A stretch of 64,000 nt of DNA, from assembly GCF_032362555.1 (NCBI RefSeq), contig NC_083510.1, positions 9,327,501 to 9,391,500 on the forward strand, read 5' to 3'. The translations under genes and the position numbers were made by a program. The notes beneath the pieces are model-generated. The model was not told the DNA's origin. It saw only the letters and a list, made by a program, of their open reading frames with translations, and made no database searches. Shown here piece after piece: positions 52,290 through 64,000 of the stretch. Numbering within the stretch: position 1 is the first letter of the stretch; each line of letters begins with the position of its first letter. Source of the DNA: Amyelois transitella (lineage: Eukaryota; Arthropoda; Insecta; Lepidoptera; Pyralidae).

Positions 52290-52560
52290 TTGTATTTGTA
52301 TATATTATAAAGAGGAACAATCTATTTTTTATATGTTTGTTTGTTTACACATGTAATCGATAAACTCCGAAACTACTGAATCGATTTCAAACATTCACCA
52401 TTAGAAAGCTACATCATCCCTGAGTAACACAGGCTATGTTTAATTCCAGTTGTAACAAGATTTCAGCCTGTGGAAGAAAAAGCCCTGTCGAGATCATTAA
52501 AAAACGCTATATATAACCGAATTACACGTGGGCGAAGCCGCGGGCGGAAAGCTAGTTAAG
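52290..52560 (+). repeat. Interspersed element ending 'gaaagctagtt'
   Basis: It runs from 'tatatattataaagaggaac' through 'gaaactactgaatcgatttc' to 'acacgtgggcgaagccgcgg' and 'gcggaaagctagtt', ending about 350 bp past the stop of gene D. Confidence 0.7.
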
Positions 52561-52853
52561 GATAAATTAAATGTAAAGTCTAATCTTGTGGCTGCCGCTA
52601 CAAAATGGTAACCTTCAATTTCATTGCTGAAATCAATTTCATGATAAGTACTTTTAGCAACAACGTTTATTGACCCCATTATAAATTTTATAATACAAAT
52701 ACCTACTTGATGAACCCTTTCCAAATGAGAGATTAATTTTTACAGCAATTCTTAAAAAAACATTACGAGTACCATAAACTTAGGGCTGTCATTTGTAATG
52801 CCAGGTTCTTTAAAATATTTCGTAAAATTTACAATAATTTTCAAATTTTTCTG

Positions 52854-52859
52854 TTTATT
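52854..52859 (-). terminator. Candidate poly(A) signal of gene D
   Basis: TTTATT on the plus strand is AATAAA on the gene strand, about 50 nt past the stop codon. Confidence 0.55.
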
Positions 52860-52908
52860 TTACAAATTGCTTGTAACAAGCTTTTTTATATTAAGCCTTA
52901 AACTCTCT

Positions 52909-55900
52909 TTAGTCAACTTTCTTTCCTTCGCTTGTATGACCATTTTTAATTCCATTCGTAGCTTTATATCCATTTTTACTACTCTCCAAAACTTCTTTAG
53001 TGCCATTTTCTTTAACATCGCCGTTTTCGAGTTTCCTCTTACTCTTGCTTCCTGGTTTGCCATATGCTTTGTAATAAAAGTCGTAGAAAAGGTAGTAGAA
53101 GAATATTGAGTTAGGAAGTGTGAACACGACGGACCATCTAGGGTAACCGCAGTCGTAAAAGAGTAACTGAGAAGAATGCAAGAAAGCAATGCAAAACTGG
53201 AGCTGAAATAAGAAACAAACAATACGCGTTAAGTAATTACAAATCATTTATAAAAAGCATTAGACTATAGTGTAAGCGACTTATTAATAAATCATGGGTT
53301 TTAATGGAGTAAAGTTATAAAAACACTAAGAACACTTTAAATGGCTGCTTGAATAAGAGCTAAAGCAAAATTTTATCTAGACAAGATTGAACGTTAAGTG
53401 AAAAATTCTTTAGGTCTAAAATTTAAGACTAAAGAATTAAGGGAAAAGCATTTAAAGATTTAGATTCTTCCCCGCAAATTAGGATTAAAAGTAAAATGAA
53501 GATCAAAACCACAATGCATATAATGAAATACCTACGTATAGATGAAAGAACATACATTACATATGGTCACGTCTATATCCCTTGCGGGATAGACAGAGCC
53601 AACCGTCTTGAAAAGACTGAATGGCCACGTTCAGCTATTTGTCTTAATGATAGAATTGAGATTCAAATAGTGACAGGTTGCAGCCCATCGCCTAAAAAAG
53701 AATAAAGTTTGTAAGCTAATCCTTTAGTCGCCTTTTACTACATCCTGGGAAAGAGATGGAGTGGTCCTATTCTTTTTTGGTGCCGGGAAACCCCACGGCA
53801 CCCGTTAGATGAAAGAAACTACTGCCATATATTGGATTGACCATAAGATAGTACAGAAAATGTAAATCCAGAACTAAAAGTTACTCTTACCATTTGTAAA
53901 GTCGTAATATACTTCTTCCATATCAAATATTTATGGAGCTTCGGACCCATCGCTGCCAACATGTAATACGTGTACATGATGATGTGTACGAAGGAGTTGA
54001 TAACACCAATGAGGGTGCCATGTCCCCCAGGGTAGTACTTCGTCGCTCCCCAAGAAATCATAGGCATGACTGTATGATGGTAGAGATGCAAAAAGGTGAT
54101 TTGACGTTCCTTTTTTCTGATGACGAAGAAAACCGTATCGAGTAGTTCGGATATCTTCGCTAGGAAGTATATATAAACGCCTCGAGCAACCTGGAAGTTC
54201 AATTATTTATTTTTTTTTAATGTTATTTTTATACCTTTAAAAGTCTTTAAGGTATTCAATTAAGACATCCAAATGTAAGTCGCATAATAAACTATTTATA
54301 TTGATGAAAATGATATGACCAACTTATTATTATTCAAGTCTTGGCTGTTAACTCGTATTTTCAAAAGGTAGTGTTCTTTTCCAATATCATCTTTTGCGAA
54401 ATGCTCATAGTGTTCACAAGAATAAATACTACATATTTTCTATATAATGGGAAATACATCTTTGGTCACGAGTCACGATTAATGTGGTTACAAACCAGAA
54501 CTGGAAATAACAGATTAAATCTCTGAAGATTAATAAATTTATACCTTCTGGCAACGTAGAAACATTGAACGTCTATTAATAACAGGTATTATTATGGTGA
54601 CGTCTGCTCATTATCTTTACGAGATAAATACGAGTATTCCTTGTTGTAGTTATTATACAGCATAAGTACTTATTGGAGACATAATTTAATTATTATCATT
54701 AAAGCTCTCTTAAACATGATTGTGAGTTTAAGTACACCATCAATTTTACAATTTTATGAATTTTTTTCTCTTCTAGAATACAAAGTTTACCTAAATCCTT
54801 ACAATATTTTTAATCTAAATTTAAATACGAGTGTGTATAAGTATTTCATATTACTCACCCTAATAGCTTCTGGTGAACTGGAAAAGTCTACTGGCTGACA
54901 TTTCCAGCTGTACGTTCTTAGCCAACCACAGTCAAGACCCTGAAAATGATCAGATGAATAAGTGTAACTAGAGTCTGCTATAAATTGTGTATCTTTAAAT
55001 AAATTTTATAAGAAAAATAAAGTTTTCAAAAATTTCATTCAAAGGTATGAAAATAATTTTACATTACTACAACTCAAAATAAAGGGTTTTCGAAAAACCC
55101 ACGGAAATTATTATATTTACTGGAATAAATGGTATGTCCCTTTGTCCTTCTTCAGACTCTTCATTATATATATGTACGTGAAACTTCAAGAAGATTGGTT
55201 CAGTAGATAAGCGTGAAGGGATTACAAACAAACAAACTTACTTTCGCATTTATTATATTAGTTATGATTTCATTAATATTATTTTAATATTAGCTGACCT
55301 CTTAACAAAGAGATTGATATAAGTCCTCAGTATGAATCTACACATTATATCATCTCTTATGTACTGGGTGGAGAAAGACAAATATTGAAAGAGGAAAGAC
55401 CTTGCTCAGCTAGACGACGTAGTGACGATATATTTTGAGATTCAGATAGTGAACATAAATCATAAAAACTTTACTAACCTCATGGAACAGCCAGCAGCTG
55501 ACTAAAACCTGTATAAAATTGTACACGATGAGAGTTTTCTTCAACTGGAAAGGTTCTTTGTCGGCCATGTAACGAGGGCCCCATTTCAATGTGAACCATA
55601 AGTACAGGCAAATAATGGTCAATCCTGGCACTGGGCTTGTAATAAGGAACCAGTCATTAGTCCGGGGATCTGAAATTTTAAGAATGCAAATGTAAACAAA
55701 TTATTCTAAGAAATTTTTTTCTTTTTTTTTTTGTTGATCTAAAAACCTAAGTAGGTTTTGGGTTTGATACATACCTACATATAATCACGTTTTAAAAACA
55801 CTTAAGTTTATTGGCCTTCCCCTCGAACTTAAATTTTATATTATGCCATTTACATTGTCTGATTCTTATAGTTCTGGCCAGTGATTACTTCAAAGCTCTT

Positions 55901-57406
55901 TAATTAATAAATTCTTTATTTATAAACATATCATATTTTGTCACTATCAAAATTCACTTCTCTAACGGCACTAATGAGCGGTTGCGTAAATTTTAATTTT
56001 AATGGATTATGAAAAATATCAAGAATGATGAATGATTTTTATTGTTTAATGCCATTGTTATGATGGTACAAATATTTTTATTATCTTCTGAAATTTTAAG
56101 AATGCAAATGTAAACAAATTATTCTAAGAAATTTTTTTCTTTTTTTTTTTGTTGATCTAAAAACCTAAGTAGGTTTTGGGTTTGATACATACATACATAT
56201 AATCACGTTTTAAAAACACTTAAGTTTATTGGCCTTTCCCTCGAACTTAAATTTTATATTATGCCATTAATTACATTGTCTGATTCTTATAGTTCTGGCC
56301 TGTGATTACTTCAAAGCTCTTTAATTAATAAATTCTTTATTTATAAACATATCATATTTTGTCATTATCAAAATTCACTTCTCTAACGGCACTAATGAGC
56401 GGTTGCGTAAATTTTAATTTTAATGGATTATGAAAAATATCAAGAATGATGAATGATTTTTATTGTTTAATGCCATTGTTATGATGGTACAAATATTTTT
56501 ATTATCTTCTCAATCAGGAATGTGGTCACAATTAAATCAAATCATTACGTAATAATACCTCAGTACTTTAATATTATGATTATTGATAAAAGAACCTTAT
56601 GGAAAAATCTACCATTTATGCGCATGGCTTGAAATGTTTGTACATATTACATAACATGAACATATCAATAAACAGACAAATGAACTGACTGAAACAAAAA
56701 ATAGGTAATACGTGTGTTAAGTTGTTGTTCAAAATGCCAGATAGATATTTTTTAAATTAAGATCAAATATCACTTAAACTTAAAATCGAAAACACAATCA
56801 TGAAACAATAATCCCTTTAGATACATACGTAGGTATACATAATTAGGTCATATAAACATGACATCATATGACACGACATATTATCACGTCTATATCCCTT
56901 GCGGGGTAGACAGAGCCAACGGTCTTGAAAAGACTGATAGGTAATAATGATACAATTGAGATTCAAATGGTGACAGGTTGCTAACCCGTCGCCTAAAAGA
57001 AGAATCCCAAGTTTATAAGTACCATAAGCAAAGTCCCTTAATCACCTTTTACGATATCTCTGGGAAAGAAATGGGGTGGTCCTATTCTTATAAATAATTT
57101 ATATTATAAGATAACATGCAATGATGAAACTTTCATTATATTTGCCTGAATTGACGTAATAAATTTCAGTTAAATAGTAAGCCTCATGCGTCTCGCCAAT
57201 TTGTAATCAAAAAGAATGAACATTGTTAAAAAATATCCTACATAAATAAAATAAGCAAAATCTCTTATCGATAGAATTACTTAATGGCTTAAACCAAATT
57301 ATAATTTTTATGATCGAGATGAAAATTCTTAAGAAATATAGTTACCAGCTAGTTCTACAAACAGCCGATGGTAACTCTTGGCGAATGAATTATTTGACAG
57401 CGACAT
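52909..57406 (-). CDS. ELOVL-family very-long-chain fatty acid elongase (gene D, 5 coding exons)
   Basis: Coding exons in transcript order: 57406-57346, 55669-55479, 54939-54859, 54190-53891 and 53202-52909. The phases are 1,0,0,0 and the product is 308 aa. The ATG exon continues upstream to an acceptor at 57480, so a 5' non-coding exon exists beyond it. This copy is closest to the family norm, with DPRTNDWFLITSPVPG at exon 2, CGWLRTYSWKCQPVDFS in exon 3, [14 protein letters not shown] (about 125-138), the HLYHH box (146-150), NSFVHIIMYTYYMLAAMGP and IWKKYITTLQMLQF. The tail is basic and ends KKVD, a KKXX ER-retrieval signal. It is an ER 3-ketoacyl-CoA synthase by family; the substrate is not readable. 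Inverted relative to A-C. Intron 1 contains a recent duplication that copies its own splice acceptor. Confidence 0.95.
53551..53802 (-). repeat. RTE-tailed short element in gene D intron 4
   Basis: Nearly full length, in sense with gene D: 'gtctatatcccttgcgggat', 'ggccacgttcagctatttg', 'attcaaatagtgacaggttg', 'gaaagagatggagtggtcct', head 'gtgccgggaaaccccacggc'. It lies within 90 bp of exon 4. Confidence 0.8.
55130..55265 (-). repeat. Interspersed element fragment in gene D intron 2
   Basis: 'ttggttcagtagataagcgt' and 'acaaacaaacttactttcgc' with 'atttattatattagt' is the antisense start of the 'actaatataataaatgcgaaag' family. Confidence 0.6.
55669..56510. repeat. Direct tandem duplication, about 420 bp, gene D intron 1
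   Basis: Unit 1 (55669-56089) and unit 2 (56087-56510) are collinear with an offset of about 418-421 bp. I see about five substitutions and one 3 bp indel (atgccatttacat versus atgccattaattacat), so the copies are roughly 99% identical. The boundary of unit 1 falls exactly on the exon 2 acceptor of gene D. Confidence 0.95.
56865..57090 (-). repeat. RTE-tailed short element in gene D intron 1
   Basis: 'cacgtctatatcccttgcgg' through 'gaaatggggtggtcctattc', headless and with a small deletion of the 'cacgttcagctg' region. Confidence 0.75.
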
Positions 57407-59302
57407 CTTTCGTACTAATTTTCACGGCGCCGGTGTCATGAACCTCTGAGCATTGTATACTTTGATGATTTGCTGGTATTCTGGAAAAAGAGAAATTACT
57501 AAATTAATTATGATAAAATCACTACATTAAGCATGAGCACTATGTTTTCAGTACAAGTTTTGGGTCATATTGATAATGAAAAATAACCCAGTTAGGTACT
57601 TCACCAATCGCAAATTATAAAATTGTCATATAAAATTTACGAAATTTTAACTATTTTACTAAATTACTTCTGAATTTATTCGTTGCTTTCAATATTTCAT
57701 AAGTCAAAAAATACTCTATAAATATGGCATCTATTGCTATATTTAATTTTTGTTTATTTGTTAATAGGGTAATTAAATTTTGTCATCTTTGTATCGAATT
57801 TCATTAGATACCAATATAGGACAAAAACTATCTAACGGTGCATTAAAAAATCTTATGCCAATCTTTTTACGGAATGTAGAATATATTTAGTTAGATGGGA
57901 GGAAGTTTCTGTATAAGCAATAGGTATATATTAAATAATCTAATAAGAGCAATCAAATATGACAAAACATATACAAACATTATCTATGTCAGCAATCTGT
58001 CAGAACCTCATATTGATCTCTTTGGATCTTATTGACCTTTGACATTTCATTACAAAGGTAACTTTAATTCTATCAAGAACCGTATAAAATGGGACATTAT
58101 TTTTCATTTATTTGGCTTATAAAATATAACTTTGATTATTAATGTAAACATAAATTATTACATCATATAGAAATTCAAATCTATCTTATCTTAAAAGAAG
58201 ACGATTTTAAACATTTATAACGAGACCAAAAAATAACATTTTAATAAAATAAACCTTAAATTTTCAATTAATAAAATATTACAATAAAATTTTCCAAAAA
58301 TAAAGTTTGAATTCACATTTATAATCGAAGATAATATGTATCTTATGCCTATACCATATACGTACCCTTAAATTCCTAGATAAAATGAACAGTATAAATA
58401 AATATGGAAGACATGGCTTGTGAAAATAAAAAGCACTGAAACTACCACATTATAATCCAATCACTTAAATTTTGAAAAGGGAACCATACGTCCGACCTCG
58501 GCGGCGTCAGATGCCAGACTGAGCAGTTTGGCTCTCCCGCTGCGGCAAGTAAGGTGGGCGATTGGGGGTGTTGGCTACAGGCTGTTCCAAAATTGTATGT
58601 GATTGTAATAGGAAAATATATTTCATGCAGGATAGGTCACGAAGAAAAGACATGCGTGTTATAAACAGTTTTGATAAGACTAAAAGGTCATGTTCAGAGA
58701 TGAGATTTTTATAGTGACAATCGTAGCATGCCCATCGGCTAATTGAGAATCCTTAGTTTATTAGGTTTTCCCGTGATTGACTTTTATAATCTTCACAGAA
58801 AGAGTAAATAGCATTACGATTGTAAAATATAAACCAATCGATGCTCGTATGTACAAGAGATTTTTTTATAACAATCACATACTCTTTTTAAAATTGCTAA
58901 TTAAATTCCAAATGATATAATCATCAATTTGAAAATTGACCAACATTCAATAATTTGTTCACAAAAGTTAAATTCTAAACATGCTGTAACTATAGGTGGG
59001 TGTCGGAGAGAGGTCAGACCCACCCTTTCATCCCAACCCCTATGTTTGTGCCTATCATGATATTCGAATATATCTAAATAGGTTAAAATCATCATGCGGC
59101 AAATCTGTTTCTGCAGATTTAATGTCAAATAGTTACAGAAACGTCTTAGATTCGATTTCCAGGATGCGTAAAAATGATGCCTTTTGTAGGTATTTGTGTT
59201 TTGGATTTTTATTGGTAGCGCTTGATTCCTGGCAATGAAGAATAGAACTATTCCATCTCTTTTGCGTATCAGTTAATAAGACTTTTTATTAAAATAAATA
59301 AA

Positions 59303-59499
59303 TTTATACAGGCCAAATTACATAGATTGAGTTAGCTTCGAAGTAAGTTCAAGACTTGTGTTACTATTTTTTATAATAAACATCCAAGACCCGGACCAAT
59401 TGGTAAAAGTTCGTTTTTCATCATGCTCTTGCCGAGATTCGAACCCGAGGCCTCTGCTGTCACAGATAAATGCACTACGGTTGCGCCACAGAGGCCGTC
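59303..59499 (-). repeat. tRNA-derived SINE, diverged
   Basis: Same family as 2310-2549, with several substitutions in the A- and B-box regions ('gattcgaacccgag', 'tgcactacggttgcgccaca') and a deletion of about 30 bp in the body, so an older copy. Confidence 0.8.
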
Positions 59500-62400
59500 A
59501 AAAATTATTTTGTTGACTGAATTTAACAATCCAAGTAAATCAGCTGGCAGAAACAACCTATCTATGGTTTCCCTATGAGACTAATATGAAATAGAAACAG
59601 TTTGCACTAAGGTCAATGACATCTCTTTTACGTGATTATTATGATTGTAGTCATTAAAGTTTGTTCACAGGAACTTTTCCAATGAAAGTTGTGATTGAAT
59701 CCATTAACTCAGATGATCATTAAGTGTTGCAGGACAAGATCTTAGTACATAGCTGTAATAAATGCGAAAGTCCAGTTCGATTGTTTGTTACGCTTTCACA
59801 ATTATACTGATTAGATAAAATAAAATAAAACGTTTATTTTATTGGTTCAAGATAAAATGTCTCTGGTACTAGCAATAAGTTTGATTAATTCAAGATAAAG
59901 TATAATTTTTGGTTGATAAGAATAAAAACAATCAACAAACTATGATATCGTGTTGGAGTTTAAAGCGCAAAGTGAGTCTGATGAATGTTTTCCCTCACAT
60001 ACAATCATCGGTTTATCAAACTCAAAAAGTCACTAGTGCATGGCTACGGTAGGATTCAAATCTATGCACTTTTGTGAGACGGATAAGGCCCTTTTTCTTA
60101 GCATTTTATTAAACGGAAAGGACACGATTTTTTAAGTCGCAGACCCTTACCGATAATATGAACACCGTAACAAAATTACTGTACTTAAATCCAAGTAACA
60201 GACTGTATTCCGGAAATATTTCGAGCCTTATTGACCGCCAAGTTTACATAACGTTAGGAAAACATTACGCTCGTGACCCTTAATACGCGGCAGGAAAGAC
60301 ATCATCAGCCTTTTGCGCATTTTGTAGTCTTCTCAGAAACTTTGGTGTTGATATGTTTTGTTCTTACGTACATAGTCTTTTTGATCATAGACATATTTTG
60401 TTATTAATATAACGTAGAGTGCAGTATTTTCTTTTCAAAAAACAATAATAACCAGTCGGTTCACTATTTGCAAAATAATCGCGTTTAAATATATAAATAT
60501 TAAAAACCTACTTTAAAGTCAGTAGATGAGTCCTTAAACCTCGCACTAAACTAGATACTAACGCTTTTCTTCCCGGACTGATAAAAATCATCATCATCGC
60601 CCAATATTAGTAATCTTTGTAAAAAAGATTAATTAATTAATTATCTAATTCCTTTATTGTTTTCCGGTTGACTGGAAGAGATCCCTTCATGAGATAAGTC
60701 CGCCATTGCAAATGATTTGTTTTTTTTTATAACTAATACGTATGTACTATGTTCTTGTTACTGTGTAAATTTCGTGGACAAGACCTCGGGAGGATGGGTC
60801 TATAAGTAGAAGTGGCTATAACGTAGAGCCACTGGCTACTATTGATTCCTTGGGAAATGGTTAATTAAAAGTAAAAATAATTAAAAAGGAAAAATGTTGT
60901 CAGTTAATCGATCTGTCCCCCAAATAAAGAAATCCCTAAGCACACATCTCGAATTATAATTGGATGTAACCACATCCACATCTCCGCATTGACCTTTTCC
61001 CTTCGTGACATTAAAATCTCCGTTAACCATAAAAGATGAAATTTTACATGCAATAAATATGTGAACAACGGTGTAGACATACAATAAGCCAATTTACAAC
61101 AATTTAATTAGCTGTTTTATTGCTTAATAGTCGAAAACATTTAGTGAGAGTACAAGGGATATCCGATCAGCGGCTTTGGAAGTTGGTATTTAGGACAGCC
61201 ACTTGCAGTTTCGAAACCACTGGTTGATAACTGATTCATACGAAAAATATACATATTACCATGACTTAAAGTGCATATGAACTGCAAATGTTTACTTGGT
61301 GTGCAATCATCGACCAGTTTATAGATGCCTCGAAATGTGCGTTCGGTTGAAAATTGTATGCGCTTTTGCTTCTATGGAGGTTCAAGTAGACTAGTCGACT
61401 ATGACTAATTTAAGTGACACGTGGATTGGAGTAAACTGTTTGCAGTGACGGTTCTCATAAGAATCTGTTAAACTGGTCGTTTCGTAAGGCTTTAGTGGTA
61501 TGTGATTGACCAGTTCGTTGCAAAATTTTGCAACGTTACTTTTAAGATATTTTTATGACAGTGCATGTACGTCGATAGATTTGTGCTCAGTCAGCAGAGG
61601 TTAGTAATAACTCGGGGTTAATCGCTGATATGTTTTTTCGTTTTTGTTACTAGCTGCAGAGATATTAGAGTTACAACTTTAGAGTAAACATGTGACGAAA
61701 ATATAAAGTAACCCTGGTTTCAAATTCACACAAATTCTAGTCTGAAGCCTGCATAAGTTTTACACCCCTTATTAAGTTGATAAATATATCAACAGTCAAA
61801 GTAACATATATCAACATGTTAGAATTACCCGAAACGGCTTAAAAATTAGCAATCTTAAATACATGAAACCAACAAAGTATTAAGAATGTTTTCACAACAA
61901 CATATTTTGATGGTCAACACCTTTTGGATAAAATACAGAAGTTTTTGACAATTTTCTCGAAGACATAGCTGCGCAAAGGTGATTTAAACAGAAACTAAAG
62001 GGATACTGAATAAACGTAATTGTACGAAGGCAAAAGAGAGTGCGCCATTGAAGACCCCATAACTTCTTTTGTTACAAGTTCAAAATTATTAATATTCATC
62101 ATCCAAAGCACTTCATAGTATATTCTTACTAAATCATTGTTTGTTTAGGAAATATTAAGACTTGTAGTAATGGAGATGTCACCGATAGTAATAGATATAG
62201 ATAATGTTTCACAAGTCGTTACAGCGCCTAAAACACTTTATGTTATGAGTTCTCGGACATTTAACTTAGTGGTTAAGAAATCGTTGAGAAACTTACAAGT
62301 AACTATTATTTTGGACGTTCAAGAATAGATTCATCACGTGAATGTCATAATGTGAAGACCTATTGAAATTGGGACAGGAGCAAATAAATTTAAGTTGTAT

Positions 62401-63171
62401 GTGGGTAGGTTGCAGCTGAGCCTTTTAATCTTTGTGAGACTGCTGGTTCTGTCTACCCCTATCTATGTATATTAGGAGATCAATATAGAATGATTTATTT
62501 ACCTTCAAAAATCTTAGATTGAGAAAAGATTTATACTATAGATCTACGATAGAATATGAGATCAACTTTAAAGTAATCTCTTTCAATAGATCCGTGAGAT
62601 TCTAATCATACCTTAGCACCTGCCTCGAGCGAATGAACGTGCATCGAAATATTATACATTTTGTTATTCTACTGTCTTAAATCGAAAATATCAATATTAC
62701 CTTTATTTTATGTAACAAACATCCGGCGTTAAGAAAAAAAAGATTCATAGGTAGTTAAAAAAGTTAGCAAAGCAATTTACTCATCGTGCCATAGTATACC
62801 TAGGATTGTGGTTTGCGGTCTCGTAAGGCTAAGTCTAGCGTTTAGTGGTTTCAATAATTTGCAGTGTTGACTGTTGCGTGTGTTACTGACCTAAAATACG
62901 TATGTACAGTGTGCACTTCTAGACTGATGCACTTGCAAGTTCGTGACAATCTGCTCTTTCATAAGTAGGTGATATGGGTTCATTGTCCTCCAGATTTATC
63001 ATTGAACTAACCTATAGCTTTGATACTAATAGCTGTGAAAAATGGAATACGCTAAGGGTTCGACTGGCAAAAAATGTCATATAGCGTTAAGTGCATCTTT
63101 TGGAAATTTTAGGTACAAAAAGTTTAAATAAAATATCAAAAGAGGTTTGACATAGGTACTTACATTATAAC

Positions 63172-63460
63172 CATGTCTCTTTCTCAAAGAATTAGGCAGA
63201 ATCTACATCTTTCCACTTGCATACATCTTTTACTATTGACCTGACGTTTCACCAAAACGTCTCTCATTTTATCAAGGTACATTCCTTAACCTTCCCCTTC
63301 TAACTTTCCCTGCTTCCTGCTTTCATTCATCTTCACAACATGACCAAAAACATCTACACATTCCCTTTTCTATTCCTGTCACTTTATCTTCTTTGACATC
63401 ACAACATTTATTTATCACGCTTTTCCTTACCATGACACTCAATTTAATATCATATTCCAC
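63172..63460 (-). mobile_element. LINE 3' remnant
   Basis: 'tctacatctttccacttgc', 'tgacctgacgtttcaccaaa', 'cattcccttttctattcctg', 'cacaacatttatttatcacg' follow the order of the LINE at 7760-8100, with deletions. It is a dead copy. Confidence 0.8.
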
Positions 63461-63489
63461 TATCTTTTAATATATATCTATAAGTATAA

Positions 63490-63575
63490 CAATAGGTCAG
63501 GTCAATAGTACCCGAAATAGACGTGCTTACATGTAAAGAGTAATGTGGATGTAGCAAAAGAAGTAGGTATACTGC
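63490..63575 (+). mobile_element. LINE fragment in opposite orientation
   Basis: 'aggtcaatagtacccgaaat' and 'aatgtggatgtagcaaaaga' match the sense strand of the LINE C-terminal region (KSTRNRR to NVDEAKE) with an internal gap. It is inverted relative to the fragment just before it. Confidence 0.65.
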
Positions 63576-64000
63576 TTTTTAATTTCTTTCATTGGCTAAA
63601 TGCGGATGCGGGATTTTATGTATGCATGTATGTCTACCATCAACATCTGTCAAACTAGTAATTAACACATCTTTGGCAATCGCTAACCAGTCAAACACTT
63701 TAGGCAAGACATAGACATTTCTCTGCAACCTAATGTCCTAGATTGACTGCAAACTCCTGTGCTAAGTGGTTTCAACATATGAACTTAGGATAAGCAATGT
63801 TAGAAACCTGTTTCTGTATAATAAACCTTATTATAAAACAAATGATACTCGCCCCGAGTACCTAAATTTTTAAAAATTGGCCGAGTGTTTTGAAGAGCGG
63901 CCTAGTATTTTTAAGACTATTATAGCGCTTTCTTTCCCGTAACGGAAAAATACTTGACAAAGGGATAATTTTAGTATACATACATACTGGGTATTGTTGT

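Larger units (their letters stand above)
47137..52853. other. Convergent intergenic DNA between genes C and D
   Basis: No gene was seen. It contains a partial RTE-tailed element at about 48370-48530 (-), a tRNA-SINE at 48811-49040 (-), a SINE 3' scrap at about 50112-50175 (-), repeats with 'caacccccaagggggggaaa' at 51415-51900, and an element of the 'aaagctagt' family at 52290-52560. Between 49.1 and 51.4 kb I see only AT-rich sequence without structure. Confidence 0.55.
57481..64000. other. Gene-poor DNA upstream of gene D
   Basis: The 5' non-coding exon and promoter of gene D should be here or beyond the edge, but I cannot place them. It holds a degraded RTE-tailed element at about 58610-58800 (-), a tRNA-SINE at 59303-59499 (-), a tail piece at about 62405-62462 (+) and LINE remnants at 63172-63575. 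Between 59.8 and 62.4 kb there is no recognisable gene or repeat. Confidence 0.5.

Noticed and set aside
52798..53109. 103-codon + strand ORF
   Set aside because: Antisense shadow of the last exon of gene D.
53933..54145. 70-codon + strand ORF
   Set aside because: Antisense shadow of gene D exon 4.

Overview
This is eukaryotic nuclear DNA, almost certainly from a moth or butterfly (Lepidoptera). It is AT-rich and intron-bearing, with short exons, GT-AG splice sites and many small dispersed repeats. The dispersed repeats include an RTE-like LINE with a (TATG)n tail, a tRNA-derived SINE, a very abundant non-autonomous element with the same kind of tail, and elements ending in a 'gggcgaagc.gcggg..aaagctagt' motif that I associate with lepidopteran genomes. 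There is no bacterial gene organisation, CRISPR array or prophage.

The gene content is a cluster of four complete ELOVL-type very-long-chain fatty acid elongase genes. Three lie in tandem on the + strand: gene A (CDS 13859-17543, 349 aa), gene B (23037-31178, 300 aa) and gene C (43744-47018, 283 aa). Gene D (57406 down to 52909, 308 aa) is on the - strand and converges on gene C. All exon joins were worked out by hand and keep an open frame with matching phases. Introns 1 to 4 sit at equivalent places with phases 1-0-0-0 in B, C and D; gene A has one additional phase-0 intron just before the histidine-box exon. Each protein has the ELLDT.FFV.RKK block, the HxxHH box (HVYHH in A and B, HLYHH in C and D), an N-S-x-x-H-x-x-M-Y-T-Y-Y segment and a basic cytosolic tail. 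These features place them at the ER membrane as 3-ketoacyl-CoA synthases, the condensing step of fatty acid elongation. Such clusters usually supply distinct chain-length products for cuticular hydrocarbons, waxes, pheromone precursors or membrane lipids, but the substrate of each copy cannot be read from the sequence.

Layout: 1-13.8 kb is gene-poor and repeat-rich, with an RTE-like LINE fragment at 7711-9972 whose RT frame is open; 13.8-17.9 kb gene A; 17.9-23.0 kb repeats; 23.0-31.5 kb gene B; 31.5-43.7 kb repeats and one doubtful 75-codon ORF; 43.7-47.1 kb gene C; 47.1-52.8 kb repeats; 52.85-57.5 kb gene D on the - strand; 57.5-64 kb gene-poor sequence with SINE and LINE remnants.

I found no convincing undescribed system. 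The best leads are the intron and C-terminal differences among the elongase paralogues, a recent 0.42 kb duplication copying the intron-1 splice acceptor of gene D, transposon fragments lying directly against splice sites in gene C, and the tail sharing between the LINE and the abundant short element.
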